This document shows positions 35,937 through 44,310 of a stretch of DNA of 64,000 nucleotides, piece by piece (position 1 is the first letter of the stretch; every line of letters starts with the position of its first letter). The notes under the pieces were generated by a model. The model was not told the DNA's origin and ran no database searches. It worked only from the letters and a program-made list of their open reading frames with translations. The translations under genes were made by a program, and so were the position numbers. This DNA comes from Micromonospora carbonacea. GTDB lineage: Bacteria; Actinomycetota; Actinomycetes; Mycobacteriales; Micromonosporaceae. The DNA is taken from NCBI RefSeq assembly GCF_014205165.1, contig NZ_JACHMZ010000001.1, positions 6,678,501-6,742,500 on the forward strand. Reading direction: 5' to 3'.

Positions 35937-38420
35937 TTGACCACGTTTGCTGACCCCAGCACGTTCCCGTCCGTCTTCGACACCTCGGCCGAGCCGAACG
36001 AGCCGGCCGACACCGCCGCCGCCGAGGCCGCCGCGCCCGACGTCGCCGCGACCGCTCCCCGCGACACCGTCGACGGCAGCGCGCCACTCGCGCTCGCCAC
36101 CGCCGACGAGCCCGTAGCCGCCGAGCCCGTAGCCGCCGAGGCCGGGGCCGGACCCGTCGCCGCCGAGGCTGTCGCCGCCGAGGCCGGGGCTGCACTTGTT
36201 GCCGCCGAGGCCGGGGCCGTTGCCGCCCGGGCCGGGGCCGAAACCGTCGCCGCCGAGGCCGACGACGCGGACACCGCCGCCGACGCGGATGTCGACTTCG
36301 CCGCGCTCGGCCTGCCCGACTCGCTGGTCCAGGCTCTCGGCCGGCTGGGCATCACCACGCCGTTCCCGATCCAGCGGGCCACCGTGCCGGACGCCCTCGC
36401 CGGGCGCGACGTCCTCGGTCGGGGCCAGACCGGCTCCGGCAAGACCCTCGCCTTCGGCCTGCCGGTGATCGCCCGGCTCGCCAAGCGCAACCGGGCCCGC
36501 CCGCTGCACCCCCGGGCCCTGGTGCTGGTGCCCACCCGGGAGCTGGCCATGCAGGTCAACGACGCGCTGGTGCCGCTCGGCAAGGCGGTCGGGATCTTCC
36601 TCAAGACCGCCGTCGGCGGCGTGCCGTACGACCGGCAGATCGACGCGCTCCGGCGGGGGGTGGAGATCGTCGTGGCCACCCCCGGCCGGCTGGGCGACCT
36701 GATCAACCGGGGCGTCTGCCACCTCGACGACGTCGAGGTGACCGTGCTCGACGAGGCCGACCAGATGGCCGACATGGGCTTCCTGCCGGAGGTCACCGAG
36801 CTGCTGGCCAAGACGCCGGCCGGCAGCCAGCGGCTGCTCTTCTCGGCCACCCTGGACGGTGACGTGGACTCGCTGGTCAAGCGGTTCATGACCGACCCGG
36901 TCACCCACTCGACCGCCCCCGCCACCGCCGCCGTGTCCACGATGGACCATCACCTGCTGCTGATCCCGCCGCACGACAAGTTCGCCGTGGCGGCGTCCAT
37001 CGCCGCCCGGTCCGGCCGGACGATGCTCTTCGCCCGCACCCAGCTCGGGGTGGACCGGCTCGTCGAGCAGCTCGCCGCCGTCGGCGTCCGGGCCGGCGGG
37101 CTGCACGGGGGCAAGACGCAGCGGATGCGCACCAAGACCCTCGCCGAGTTCCGCGAGGGCCGGATGAGCGTGCTGGTCGCCACGGACGTCGCGGCCCGGG
37201 GCATCCACGTGGACGGCGTCTCGCTGGTGCTGCACGTGGACCCGCCGAAGGACCCGAAGGACTACCTGCACCGGGCGGGGCGTACCGCCCGGGCCGGCGA
37301 GTCGGGCGCGGTGGCCACGCTGGTGCTGCCCAAGCAGCGCCGGACCACCCTCGCCATGTTGCAGAAGGCCGGCGTCGAGCCGGCGGAGACGCGGGTCCGG
37401 GCCGGCGACCCGGCCCTGGCCGAGCTGACCGGCGCCCGGGAGCCCAGCGGGGTGCCGGTCCGCGACGAGCCGCCCGCCCCGCGCCGCTACGGCGACCGGC
37501 CGTCCGGTCCGCGCCGGTTCGAGGAGCGGGGCGAGCGCCGGCACGGCGACCGGGACGGCCGGGGCGAGCGCCGCTACGGCGACCGGCCGACCGGCGACCG
37601 GCCCGGCGGCGGCGAACGCCGTTTCGGCGACCGGCCGTCGGGCGAGCGCGGCTTCGGCGAGCGCCGCTACGGCGACCGGCCCACCAGCGAGCGGTCCTTC
37701 GGCGAGCGACCCACCGGCGAGCGGCGCTACGGCGACGGCCCGACCGGCGAGCGCCGCCACAGCGACCGGCCTACCAGCGAGCGGCCCTTCGGCGACCGGC
37801 CGACCGGCGAGCGGCGCCACAGCGACCGGCCCGGCGGCGACCGCGCCTTCGGCGAGCGGCGGTACGGCGACCGGGAGCAGCGCGCTGGCGGGGACCGCCG
37901 GTTCGGTGACCGCCCGACGGGTGAGCGCCGCCACGAGGACCGGGGCGAGCGCGGCTTCGGCGACCGGCGGTTCGACGAGCGCGCCGGTGGCGACCGCCGC
38001 TACGGCGACCGACCGACCGGCGAGCGCCGCTACGGCGACGGCCCGACCGGCGAGCGCCGCCACAGCGACCGGCCTACCAGCGAGCGGTCCTTCGGTGACC
38101 GGTCGACCGGTGACCGGGCCACCGGCGAGCGCCGCTTTGGCGACCGGCCGGCCGAGCCGCGCCGGTTCGACGAGCGCGCCGGTGGCGAGCGCCGCTACGG
38201 CGACCGGCCCGGCGGCGAGCGCCGACACGACGACCGGCCCGGCGGCGACCGGCCCATGGGCGAGCGCCGCTTCGGGGATCGGGCCTTCGGCGAGCGGGGC
38301 GGGGACGCCCGTACCGGCGACCGACGGGGTGGGTTCCGCCCCGAGGGGCGCGGGCGGGACGACCGGCCCCGGGACGACCGGCGCGGCTTCGGCGGGCGGC
38401 CGCCGGCGCGTACCCACTGA
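35937..38420 (+). CDS. DEAD-box RNA helicase with Arg/Gly/Asp-rich repeat tail
   Basis: The 827-residue protein starts at TTG 35937, six bases after GAAAGG; an ATG at 35856 would add an unrelated Cys/Arg-rich stretch. It has an Ala/Glu repeat N-terminus (to about 120), the Q motif, Walker A GQTGSGKT near 163, DEAD near 271, SAT, and the C-terminal helicase motif HRAGRTARAGESG. From about residue 515 to the end the tail is a repeat of GERRYGDRP-like units. Such tails bind RNA and can promote condensates. It probably unwinds structured mRNA or assists ribosome assembly, as do cold-shock helicases. Confidence 0.92.
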   Translation: MTTFADPSTFPSVFDTSAEPNEPADTAAAEAAAPDVAATAPRDTVDGSAPLALATADEPVAAEPVAAEAGAGPVAAEAVAAEAGAALVAAEAGAVAARAGAETVAAEADDADTAADADVDFAALGLPDSLVQALGRLGITTPFPIQRATVPDALAGRDVLGRGQTGSGKTLAFGLPVIARLAKRNRARPLHPRALVLVPTRELAMQVNDALVPLGKAVGIFLKTAVGGVPYDRQIDALRRGVEIVVATPGRLGDLINRGVCHLDDVEVTVLDEADQMADMGFLPEVTELLAKTPAGSQRLLFSATLDGDVDSLVKRFMTDPVTHSTAPATAAVSTMDHHLLLIPPHDKFAVAASIAARSGRTMLFARTQLGVDRLVEQLAAVGVRAGGLHGGKTQRMRTKTLAEFREGRMSVLVATDVAARGIHVDGVSLVLHVDPPKDPKDYLHRAGRTARAGESGAVATLVLPKQRRTTLAMLQKAGVEPAETRVRAGDPALAELTGAREPSGVPVRDEPPAPRRYGDRPSGPRRFEERGERRHGDRDGRGERRYGDRPTGDRPGGGERRFGDRPSGERGFGERRYGDRPTSERSFGERPTGERRYGDGPTGERRHSDRPTSERPFGDRPTGERRHSDRPGGDRAFGERRYGDREQRAGGDRRFGDRPTGERRHEDRGERGFGDRRFDERAGGDRRYGDRPTGERRYGDGPTGERRHSDRPTSERSFGDRSTGDRATGERRFGDRPAEPRRFDERAGGERRYGDRPGGERRHDDRPGGDRPMGERRFGDRAFGERGGDARTGDRRGGFRPEGRGRDDRPRDDRRGFGGRPPARTH

Positions 38421-38443
38421 TCGCAACGCCGCCACTGGTCGGC

Positions 38444-38477
38444 ACGCCGCCGCGGAGCCCACGCTCCGCGGCGGCGT
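38444..38477 (+). terminator. Intrinsic terminator of the DEAD-box helicase gene
   Basis: A 14 bp perfect stem (ACGCCGCCGCGGAG and complement) with a six-base loop is followed by TTTCC, starting 24 bases after the stop codon. Confidence 0.85.
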
Positions 38478-38511
38478 TTCCGCTTGTGCTGCCGGCGGGT
38501 CCGGCGTGCCG

Positions 38512-38517
38512 TAACGT
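38512..38517 (+). promoter_or_regulatory. -10 box of a leaderless promoter
   Basis: TAACGT ends seven bases before ATG 38525, with no Shine-Dalgarno between. Confidence 0.45.
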
Positions 38518-38524
38518 CCGGTTC

Positions 38525-39187
38525 ATGCCGACAATGCCGAAGTCGCTGTTCTGGGCCCGGACGGACACCGCCGGCAGCGAGCACGTGGTGTTCGACGACG
38601 GCGCCGGGCTCGGCGCGCGGGGCGTCGTGCTCGCGGTCGACCCGATCCCCTACACCTGCCGTTACCGGCTGACGGCCGGGTCGGACTGGGCGACCAGCCG
38701 GCTGGAGGTCGAGGTGGAGGGCGCGGGCTGGCAGCGGAGCGTACGCCTGGAAGCGGTGGGTGGCCGGTGGCGCGTGACCGCCGCCGAGCAGGGCGACCTG
38801 GACGCGGCCTTGCGGGCGGCCGGGCATCCGGCGGCCGGTCTGCCGGGCGCCGACGATCCGGAGCGGCTGGCCGACGCGGTGGACGTCGACCTCGGCGGTT
38901 CGCCGCTGTTCAACACCCTTCCGGTACGCCGGCTCGGGCTGACCGCCGCATCCCCGACCACGACGTCGTCTCCGGCTGCGGCGGAGCCGGGGGCGGCGCA
39001 CCGGATCACCGTGGCGTGGGTGCAGGTGCCCAGCCTGCTGGTGCTGCCCGCCGAGCAGGTCTACGCGGCGCTCGGGCCCGGGCGGGTCCGCTTCGCCAGC
39101 GAGACGTTCACCACGGAACTGGCCGTCGACCCGGGCGGCTGGGTGCTGCACTATCCGGGCCTGGCCGACCGCATCGCGCCGCGCTGA
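38525..39187 (+). CDS. Putative glycolipid-binding domain protein (DUF1089-like)
   Basis: The 220-residue protein matches the putative glycolipid-binding family in its core DVDLGGSPLFNTLPVRRLGL and the C-terminal VDPGGWVLHYPGLADR. It is probably a cytoplasmic beta-barrel-like protein; the family's physiological role is unclear. A leaderless promoter box precedes ATG 38525. An Ala/Pro/Thr insertion (about 145-160) interrupts the domain. It appears monocistronic, with a dispersed repeat after it. Confidence 0.82.
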   Translation: MPTMPKSLFWARTDTAGSEHVVFDDGAGLGARGVVLAVDPIPYTCRYRLTAGSDWATSRLEVEVEGAGWQRSVRLEAVGGRWRVTAAEQGDLDAALRAAGHPAAGLPGADDPERLADAVDVDLGGSPLFNTLPVRRLGLTAASPTTTSSPAAAEPGAAHRITVAWVQVPSLLVLPAEQVYAALGPGRVRFASETFTTELAVDPGGWVLHYPGLADRIAPR

Positions 39188-39207
39188 ACGTTCCCGGCCT
39201 GACGCCA

Positions 39208-39262
39208 GTGTTAGCAGGGGTCCCCTGTACAACAGAATGCGTTAACAGGGAGCCCTTCCTTT
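39208..39262. repeat. Dispersed GC-palindrome repeat, copy 4
   Basis: GTGTTAGCAGGGGTCCCCTG and GCGTTAACAGGGAGCCCTTC mark the two cores of a somewhat decayed copy. It fills the gap between two convergent genes and reaches the stop codon of the Cds1-like gene. Confidence 0.85.
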
Positions 39263-40353
39263 CACTCGGGCCAGGCGCCGGTCGCCAGGAAGCGGTCGAC
39301 GGTCGCCAGGTGCGGGGCAAGGTCGAGGCCCTGCCCGGCCACCCAGTCGTCGGCGTAGTAGGTGTCGGCGTACCGGTCCCCCGGGTCGCAGATCAGGGTG
39401 ACCACCGAGCCGGTACGGCCCTCGGCGAGCATCCCGGCGATCAGGCCGAACGCGCCCCACAGGTTGGTGCCGGTGGAGCCGCCGACGCGGCGGCCGAGCA
39501 GGGCCGAGCCGGCCCGCATGGCGGCCAGGGACGCGGCGTCGGGCACCTGGACCATCCGGTCCACCACGGCGGGCAGGAACGATGCCTCGACGCTGGGCCG
39601 GCCGATGCCCTCGATCCGCGAGCCCCGGCCGGTGCACACCGCCCAGTCGGCGGCCTGCCAGGCGGGGTAGAACGCCGAGTTCTCCGGGTCGACCACGCAG
39701 AGCTTGGTGGGCAGCCGCCGGAACCGGGTGTAGCGGCCGATGGTGGCGCTGGTGCCGCCGGTGCCGGCCCCGACGACGATCCAGGCCGGCACGGGGTGCC
39801 GTTCCAGCGCGAGCTGGGCGTAGATCGACTCGGCGATGTTGTTGTTGCCCCGCCAGTCGGTGGCCCGCTCGGCGTACGTGAACTGGTCCATGAAGTGCCC
39901 GCCGGAGTCCTCGGCGAGCCAGCGCGCCTCGACGACCACCTTCGCCGGGTCGTCGACGAGGTGGCAGCGCCCGCCCTGGAACTCGATCTGGGTGATCTTC
40001 TCAGGCGAGGTGGACGCCGGCATCACCGCGATGAACGGCAGCCCCAGCATCCGGGCGAAGTACGCCTCGGAGACCGCCGTCGAGCCGGAGGACGCCTCGA
40101 CGATCGTCGTCCCCGGGCCGATCCAGCCGTTGCAGAGCCCGTACAGGAACAGCGAGCGGGCGAGCCGGTGCTTGAGCGAGCCGGTGGGGTGCACCGACTC
40201 GTCCTTGAGATAGAGGTCGACGCCCCACTCGCGGGGCAGCGGGAACGGCAGCAGGTGGGTGTCGGCGGACCGGTTGGCGTCGGCCTCCACCGTGGCGATC
40301 GCCTCGGTCACCCAGCGCCGGCTGGCCTCGTCACACCGGTCGAGATGAGTCAT
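39262..40353 (-). CDS. PLP-dependent cysteine synthase / desulfhydrase-like enzyme (Cds1-like)
   Basis: The 363-residue fold-type II PLP enzyme has the Schiff-base lysine in [11 protein letters not shown] and the phosphate loop [13 protein letters not shown]. It most resembles the actinobacterial L-cysteine desulfhydrase Cds1, which makes H2S, pyruvate and ammonia, rather than CysK or CysM. A TACGTT box seven bases ahead of ATG 40353 suggests a leaderless promoter of its own, although an Lrp-type gene ends 42 bases upstream on the same strand. Cysteine desulfhydrase versus cysteine synthase activity cannot be settled from sequence alone. Confidence 0.82.
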   Translation of the reverse strand: MTHLDRCDEASRRWVTEAIATVEADANRSADTHLLPFPLPREWGVDLYLKDESVHPTGSLKHRLARSLFLYGLCNGWIGPGTTIVEASSGSTAVSEAYFARMLGLPFIAVMPASTSPEKITQIEFQGGRCHLVDDPAKVVVEARWLAEDSGGHFMDQFTYAERATDWRGNNNIAESIYAQLALERHPVPAWIVVGAGTGGTSATIGRYTRFRRLPTKLCVVDPENSAFYPAWQAADWAVCTGRGSRIEGIGRPSVEASFLPAVVDRMVQVPDAASLAAMRAGSALLGRRVGGSTGTNLWGAFGLIAGMLAEGRTGSVVTLICDPGDRYADTYYADDWVAGQGLDLAPHLATVDRFLATGAWPE

Positions 40354-40360
40354 GTTCGGA

Positions 40361-40366
40361 AACGTA
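40361..40366 (-). promoter_or_regulatory. -10 box of leaderless Cds1-like gene
   Basis: On the minus strand TACGTT ends seven bases before the ATG at 40353 and lies in the short gap after the Lrp gene. Confidence 0.45.
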
Positions 40367-40395
40367 GCAAGCGGATCGGCCCTGGTCGCGGGCGG

Positions 40396-40854
40396 TCAGG
40401 TCGCGGGGCGGGCCAGTGGCTGCGGGCGGTTCTCCCACTTGGTGGACAGCGCGATGCCCGTCCGGGTCGAGGCCACCCCGGGGGTGCGGTTCAGCCGCAT
40501 GATCAGCTGCTCCAGCTCGGCGATGGTGCCGACCCGGGCCTTCAGCAGGAACGACTCGACGCCCGCCATGAAGTAGCAGGACTCGATCTCGGGCATCCGC
40601 CGGAACGCCTCCAGCACGTCGTCGGTGTCGCCGCCGGAGTCCTCGACGATGCCGATGAGCGCGGTGACGCCGAGGCCGATGGCCTCGGGCTCGACCTCGG
40701 CCCGGTACGCCCGGACGACGCCGCTCGACTCCAGCTTGCCGACCCGCTCGTGCACGGCCGGGGCGGAGAGGCCGACCTGGCGGGCCAGCTCGGCGTACGA
40801 GAGTCGGGCGTTGCCCTGCAACAGCTCCACGAGGCTGAGGTCGATGGCGTCCAC
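40396..40854 (-). CDS. Lrp/AsnC family regulator
   Basis: The 152-residue protein has the Lrp helix-turn-helix (NARLSYAELARQVGLSAPAVH) and the C-terminal RAM ligand domain (VTALIGIVEDS). I chose GTG 40854, which gives the usual family length; a longer ATG reading from 40911 is Cys/Arg-rich and atypical. It probably senses an amino acid and controls the Cds1-like gene just downstream, as Lrp-type regulators control cysteine catabolism in other bacteria. It is divergent from bldC. Confidence 0.9.
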   Translation of the reverse strand: MDAIDLSLVELLQGNARLSYAELARQVGLSAPAVHERVGKLESSGVVRAYRAEVEPEAIGLGVTALIGIVEDSGGDTDDVLEAFRRMPEIESCYFMAGVESFLLKARVGTIAELEQLIMRLNRTPGVASTRTGIALSTKWENRPQPLARPAT

Positions 40855-41122
40855 GGACTGTGACCCTAGTCGTTGGGGCGTAACGCCGGTCGCCCGGCAT
40901 GCGTTGCACATGACAGTAGGTGAGTGTCCGCAGACCTTCGGTCGAGGGAGAGCAGAACCGCCCCAGTTTACTAACTTCCCACTCAGTGCGTTTTTCGCGT
41001 TTGGCGGACAGGCCAGGTCGCTGGTGCTGTAATTGCCATACGTCCCTCATGACGGCTCTGGGCTCGCACCGGCCGGGGGCAGTGTGTTCAGCCGAGGGCT
41101 TCGTCGACGCGAGGAGGGGGCT

Positions 41123-41389
41123 GTGGACACTGGAGATCGCCTGCTGACACCGGGTGAGGTCGCCGCGCTGTTTCGGGTTGACCCGAAGACTGTGACGCGC
41201 TGGGCGGCGGCCGGCCGGATAGGCAGCATCCGGACTCCAGGCGGGCATCGCCGGTTTCGGGAATCCGAGGTGCGGGCCCTGCTTGAGGGGGAGGGCATGC
41301 TGGACGAGGCGGACGAGATGGGGAAGGCCCGTAACGTCGGCCCCGCCGCGTCGACCGGCCCTGGCCCGGCCAATGCCGGGATGTACTGA
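41123..41389 (+). CDS. bldC: BldC-like MerR-type DNA-binding protein
   Basis: The 88-residue protein is nearly identical in its core to BldC, a single MerR-like winged helix (LLTPGEVAALFRVDPKTVTR, then TPGGHRRF). BldC binds direct repeats cooperatively and holds back development in streptomycetes. This protein has a longer C-terminal tail than the 68-residue Streptomyces form. The start GTG at 41123 follows GAGGAGG at five bases. The 268-base upstream gap is AT-richer than its surroundings and holds AGTT-TACT-AACT at 40965. Confidence 0.93.
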   Translation: MDTGDRLLTPGEVAALFRVDPKTVTRWAAAGRIGSIRTPGGHRRFRESEVRALLEGEGMLDEADEMGKARNVGPAASTGPGPANAGMY

Positions 41390-41408
41390 GCAGGTGTGCT
41401 GACGGGCA

Positions 41409-41429
41409 CGGGCCGGCCAGTCCGGCCCG
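41409..41429 (+). terminator. Hairpin terminator after bldC
   Basis: CGGGCCGG and CCGGCCCG form an 8 bp perfect stem with loop CCAGT, 20 bases after the bldC stop codon. Confidence 0.6.
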
Positions 41430-41525
41430 CGTCCGGCCACCGGCCCCGGCGGCGGGAGTGCCACGGCGGCGGGGCCGACGACCGGCCCCGGACCGTGGGG
41501 CGGGAGCGACCGGCCCGGGCCCGGT

Positions 41526-42155
41526 TCAGGAGCGGGCGGTGCCCAGCTCGCCGGACCAGCGGCGGAACAGCGTGTGCGGCACGCCCAACGCGTCGAGCAC
41601 CTTTCCCGCCACGAAGTCGACGAGCTGCTGCGCCGAGGCGGCCGCCCCGGCCCCGTAGAAGCCGGGGCTGGCCGGCAGCACCACCGCCCCGGCGTCGTGC
41701 AGGGCGATCAGGTGCTCCAGGTGACTGCGGGTCACCGGCGTCTCCCGGGGCACGACCACCACCGGCCGGCGCTCCTTGAGGTTGACCTCGGCGGCCCGCT
41801 GCAAGAGGTCCTTCGACAGGCCGATCGCGATGCCGGCGCAGGCCGCCGTGCTGGCCGGCACGACCGCCATGCCGCGTACCCGGTAGGAGCCGCTGCTGGG
41901 GCCGGCGGCGAGGTCACCGGCGGGCCAGTGCCGCACGTCGGCGTCGCCCAGGTCGCGCCCGAGCCAGGCCGCGAGGTCCTCGGCCCAGTGCCCGTCGCGG
42001 AACGCCCGCCCGGTCTCGTCGAGGATGGTCAGCCGGGCGGCCCGGGAGACGACCAAGTCCACCGGCTCGCCCGCGTCGAGCAGCCCCCGGACGACCGCCG
42101 CCGCGTACGGCGTGCCCGATGCGCCGGAGACTCCCACCACCCATGGTTCCCGCAT
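41526..42155 (-). CDS. ubiX: UbiX-type flavin prenyltransferase
   Basis: The 209-residue protein matches UbiX, which prenylates FMN to make the prenyl-FMN cofactor of UbiD decarboxylases. The N-terminal GVSGASGTPYA flavin loop and VVVPRETPVTRSHLEH are conserved. A UbiD homologue and the prenyltransferase MqnP are close by, so its probable role is late menaquinone synthesis (decarboxylation step). The start ATG at 42155 has no clear ribosome binding site. It is divergent from the terpene synthase gene. Confidence 0.93.
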   Translation of the reverse strand: MREPWVVGVSGASGTPYAAAVVRGLLDAGEPVDLVVSRAARLTILDETGRAFRDGHWAEDLAAWLGRDLGDADVRHWPAGDLAAGPSSGSYRVRGMAVVPASTAACAGIAIGLSKDLLQRAAEVNLKERRPVVVVPRETPVTRSHLEHLIALHDAGAVVLPASPGFYGAGAAASAQQLVDFVAGKVLDALGVPHTLFRRWSGELGTARS

Positions 42156-42287
42156 GCCGTCCAGCCTGCCTGGTCACGGCGGCGGGCCGCCGACCGCCCC
42201 CACCACCGGGACGGGGCGGGGGCAGCCGCGCGGGGCCGACCTGCCATGCTGCCGAGAACGATTCACATCCCACAGAGGGAATCGGTG

Positions 42288-43295
42288 ATGACCGACGACA
42301 TCCTCCGGTCGCTGCGCGCCGACTGCCCGATCCCGCCCCGGCTGTCGCCGCACGCCGACCGGGTGCAACGCTGGCTCGACGACCGGCTGCCCGGCGTCGG
42401 CCTCCCGTTGGACTCCCCTGCCCTGGAACGGCTGTCCCGCGCCCGGTTCGCCCGGTACGCGGGCCGGCTCTACCCGCAGGCCACCGAGCCCGACCTGCGG
42501 GTCATCGCAGCCCTGTTCACCTGGTTCTTCCTGGTCGACGACGCCTGCGACAGGCCGGGCCGGCTGTGCCCCGACGAGATCCTCGCGCTGCGGGACGGGA
42601 CGCTCCGGCTGCTGCGCGACGGGCCCCGGGGGCGGCACCCGGGCCTCACGGGCCCACTGCGCCGGCTGCTGGTGCGGGCGTGGCGGGAACCGCGCCGCCG
42701 GATGCCGGCACGCTGGCGGGAGCGGTTCACGGACGCGGTCGGTCACCACCTGCACGGCGCGTGGCGGGAGGCGGTGGAGAAGGCGGCCGGCCGCCCGCCG
42801 GACGTCGCCCGGTACGTCGAGCTGCGCCGGGCCACCTCGGCGGCGTACGTGTCGTATCCGCTGATCGAGTTCGTCACGGGCCGGCCGCTGCCCGACGCGG
42901 TGTACCACCACCCGCTGCTGCGCGAGATCGGCGATCTCGGCAACGACCTGCTCTCCTGGTACAACGACATCGCCTCGCTGGAGCGGGACCGGGTCACCTC
43001 CGGCGGGCACAACCTGGTGCTGGCGCTGGCCGCCGAGCGGGGCATCGGGGTGGCGGCCGCGCTCGGCCCGGCCGCCGAGCGGTGGCGGGCGGCGATGCGC
43101 CGCTTCGGCGAGCTGCGCGCGGGCGTGCCGTCGTTCGGGCCGGCGCTGGACGAGGCGGTCGCCGACCACCTCGACGGGGTCGCCGCCGCCGTGCGGGGCA
43201 CGATCGACTGGACGCTGGAGAGCGCCCGCTACGGGGACGACGGTAAGGAGGGGCCCCTTCTTAACGCTTCCGGTAGAGCAGGGGCCCCTTCCTAA
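42288..43295 (+). CDS. Class I terpene synthase family protein
   Basis: The 335-residue protein has the aspartate-rich motif DDACD (84-88), an NSE-like triad N218, S222, D226 in NDLLSWYND (Asp instead of Glu), and the C-terminal Arg-Tyr pair R313-Y314. It should cyclise a prenyl diphosphate, probably farnesyl or geranyl diphosphate; the product cannot be read from sequence. The start ATG at 42288 is eight bases after GAGGG. The final 16 residues (KEGPLLNASGRAGAPS) and stop codon come from dispersed repeat copy 5. No other terpene biosynthesis gene adjoins it. Confidence 0.9.
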   Translation: MTDDILRSLRADCPIPPRLSPHADRVQRWLDDRLPGVGLPLDSPALERLSRARFARYAGRLYPQATEPDLRVIAALFTWFFLVDDACDRPGRLCPDEILALRDGTLRLLRDGPRGRHPGLTGPLRRLLVRAWREPRRRMPARWRERFTDAVGHHLHGAWREAVEKAAGRPPDVARYVELRRATSAAYVSYPLIEFVTGRPLPDAVYHHPLLREIGDLGNDLLSWYNDIASLERDRVTSGGHNLVLALAAERGIGVAAALGPAAERWRAAMRRFGELRAGVPSFGPALDEAVADHLDGVAAAVRGTIDWTLESARYGDDGKEGPLLNASGRAGAPS

Positions 43296-43297
43296 CC
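43245..43297. repeat. Dispersed GC-palindrome repeat, copy 5
   Basis: AAGGAGGGGCCCCTTCTTAA and AGCAGGGGCCCCTTCCTAAC are the two cores of a well-preserved copy. It is translated as the C-terminus of the terpene synthase and ends two bases after its stop. Confidence 0.92.
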
Positions 43298-43398
43298 ACG
43301 CTGGGCGGCGGCGGCAGCGGCAGCGGCGGGAGCGGCAGGCGCGGCGGGGGGCAGCGCGGGCCGGGCGGCGGGGGGCAGTGCGGGCGGGGCGGGCTCGC

Positions 43399-44310
43399 TC
43401 AGGGGCGCAGGCCCAGCCTGGCCACGAGGTCGACCAGCGCGAACACGAACAGCGCGATGCCGACGAACCCGTTCGCCGTGAAGAACGCCCGGTTGACCTT
43501 GCTCAGGTCGGTCGGGCTGACCACCAGGTGCTGGTAGCCGAACGCGGCGGCGGTGAGCGCCAGCCCGATCCACCACGGCCAGCCGAACCCGACGAGCGCC
43601 CCGAACCAGACGAACAGCGCGAACGTCACCACGTGCGCGACGGTGGAGGCGTGCAGGGCGAACCGCAGCCCGTACCGGGCGGGGACGCTGTGCACGCCGA
43701 TCTCGCGGTCGACCTCGGCGTCCTGGCAGGCGTAGATCAGGTCGAAGCCGCCGATCCACAGGCCGACGGCCGCGCCGAGCAGCCACGCCGGCCAGGAGCC
43801 GGCGAAGGTGCCGGTGACGGCGAGCCACGCGCCGACCGGGCCGACCGCCTGGGCGACCGCGAGGATCGCGTGCGGCCAGTTGGTGAACCGCTTGCCGTAC
43901 GGGTAGACGACCAGCGGGACGACGGCCAGCGGCGCGAGCGCCAGACAGAGCGGGTTGAGCAGGGCGGCGGCGGCGAGGAACACCACGAGCGCGACACCCG
44001 CGCCGGTCCAGGCCGTCCGCACGCTCACCGCCCCGGTGACCAGCTCCCGGGCGGCGGTACGCGGGTTCCGCGCGTCGATCCGCCGGTCGAGGATGCGGTT
44101 GGCGGCCATGGCGAACGTCCGCGCCCCGACCATCGCCACGGTGATCAGCAGCAGGTCGAGCCAGCGGACCCGGCCGCCGTCGACCTGCATCGCGGTCAGC
44201 GCCGACAGGTACGCGAACGGCAGCGCGAAGACGGAGTGCTCGATCGCGACGAGCTTGAGGAAGGACTTGACGCGGCCCGGCCGCGCGGGCGCAGCGGCGG
44301 CGGCGGCCAT
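43399..44310 (-). CDS. mqnP: Menaquinone prenyltransferase MqnP (UbiA family)
   Basis: The 303-residue integral membrane prenyltransferase has the two Asp-rich motifs of the UbiA family, NRILDRRIDARN and DAEVDREIG. It attaches the polyprenyl tail to the naphthoate intermediate of the futalosine route. The start ATG at 44310 overlaps the ubiD-type stop by one base (TGATG). The 100 bases after its stop are a GGC/GGCA low-complexity stretch reaching repeat copy 5. Confidence 0.93.
   Translation of the reverse strand: MAAAAAAPARPGRVKSFLKLVAIEHSVFALPFAYLSALTAMQVDGGRVRWLDLLLITVAMVGARTFAMAANRILDRRIDARNPRTAARELVTGAVSVRTAWTGAGVALVVFLAAAALLNPLCLALAPLAVVPLVVYPYGKRFTNWPHAILAVAQAVGPVGAWLAVTGTFAGSWPAWLLGAAVGLWIGGFDLIYACQDAEVDREIGVHSVPARYGLRFALHASTVAHVVTFALFVWFGALVGFGWPWWIGLALTAAAFGYQHLVVSPTDLSKVNRAFFTANGFVGIALFVFALVDLVARLGLRP

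Noticed and set aside
40965..40976. AGTT-TACT-AACT palindrome in the Lrp/bldC divergent region as an Lrp or BldC operator
   Set aside because: It is only four base pairs per arm and matches neither consensus well enough to list as a feature.
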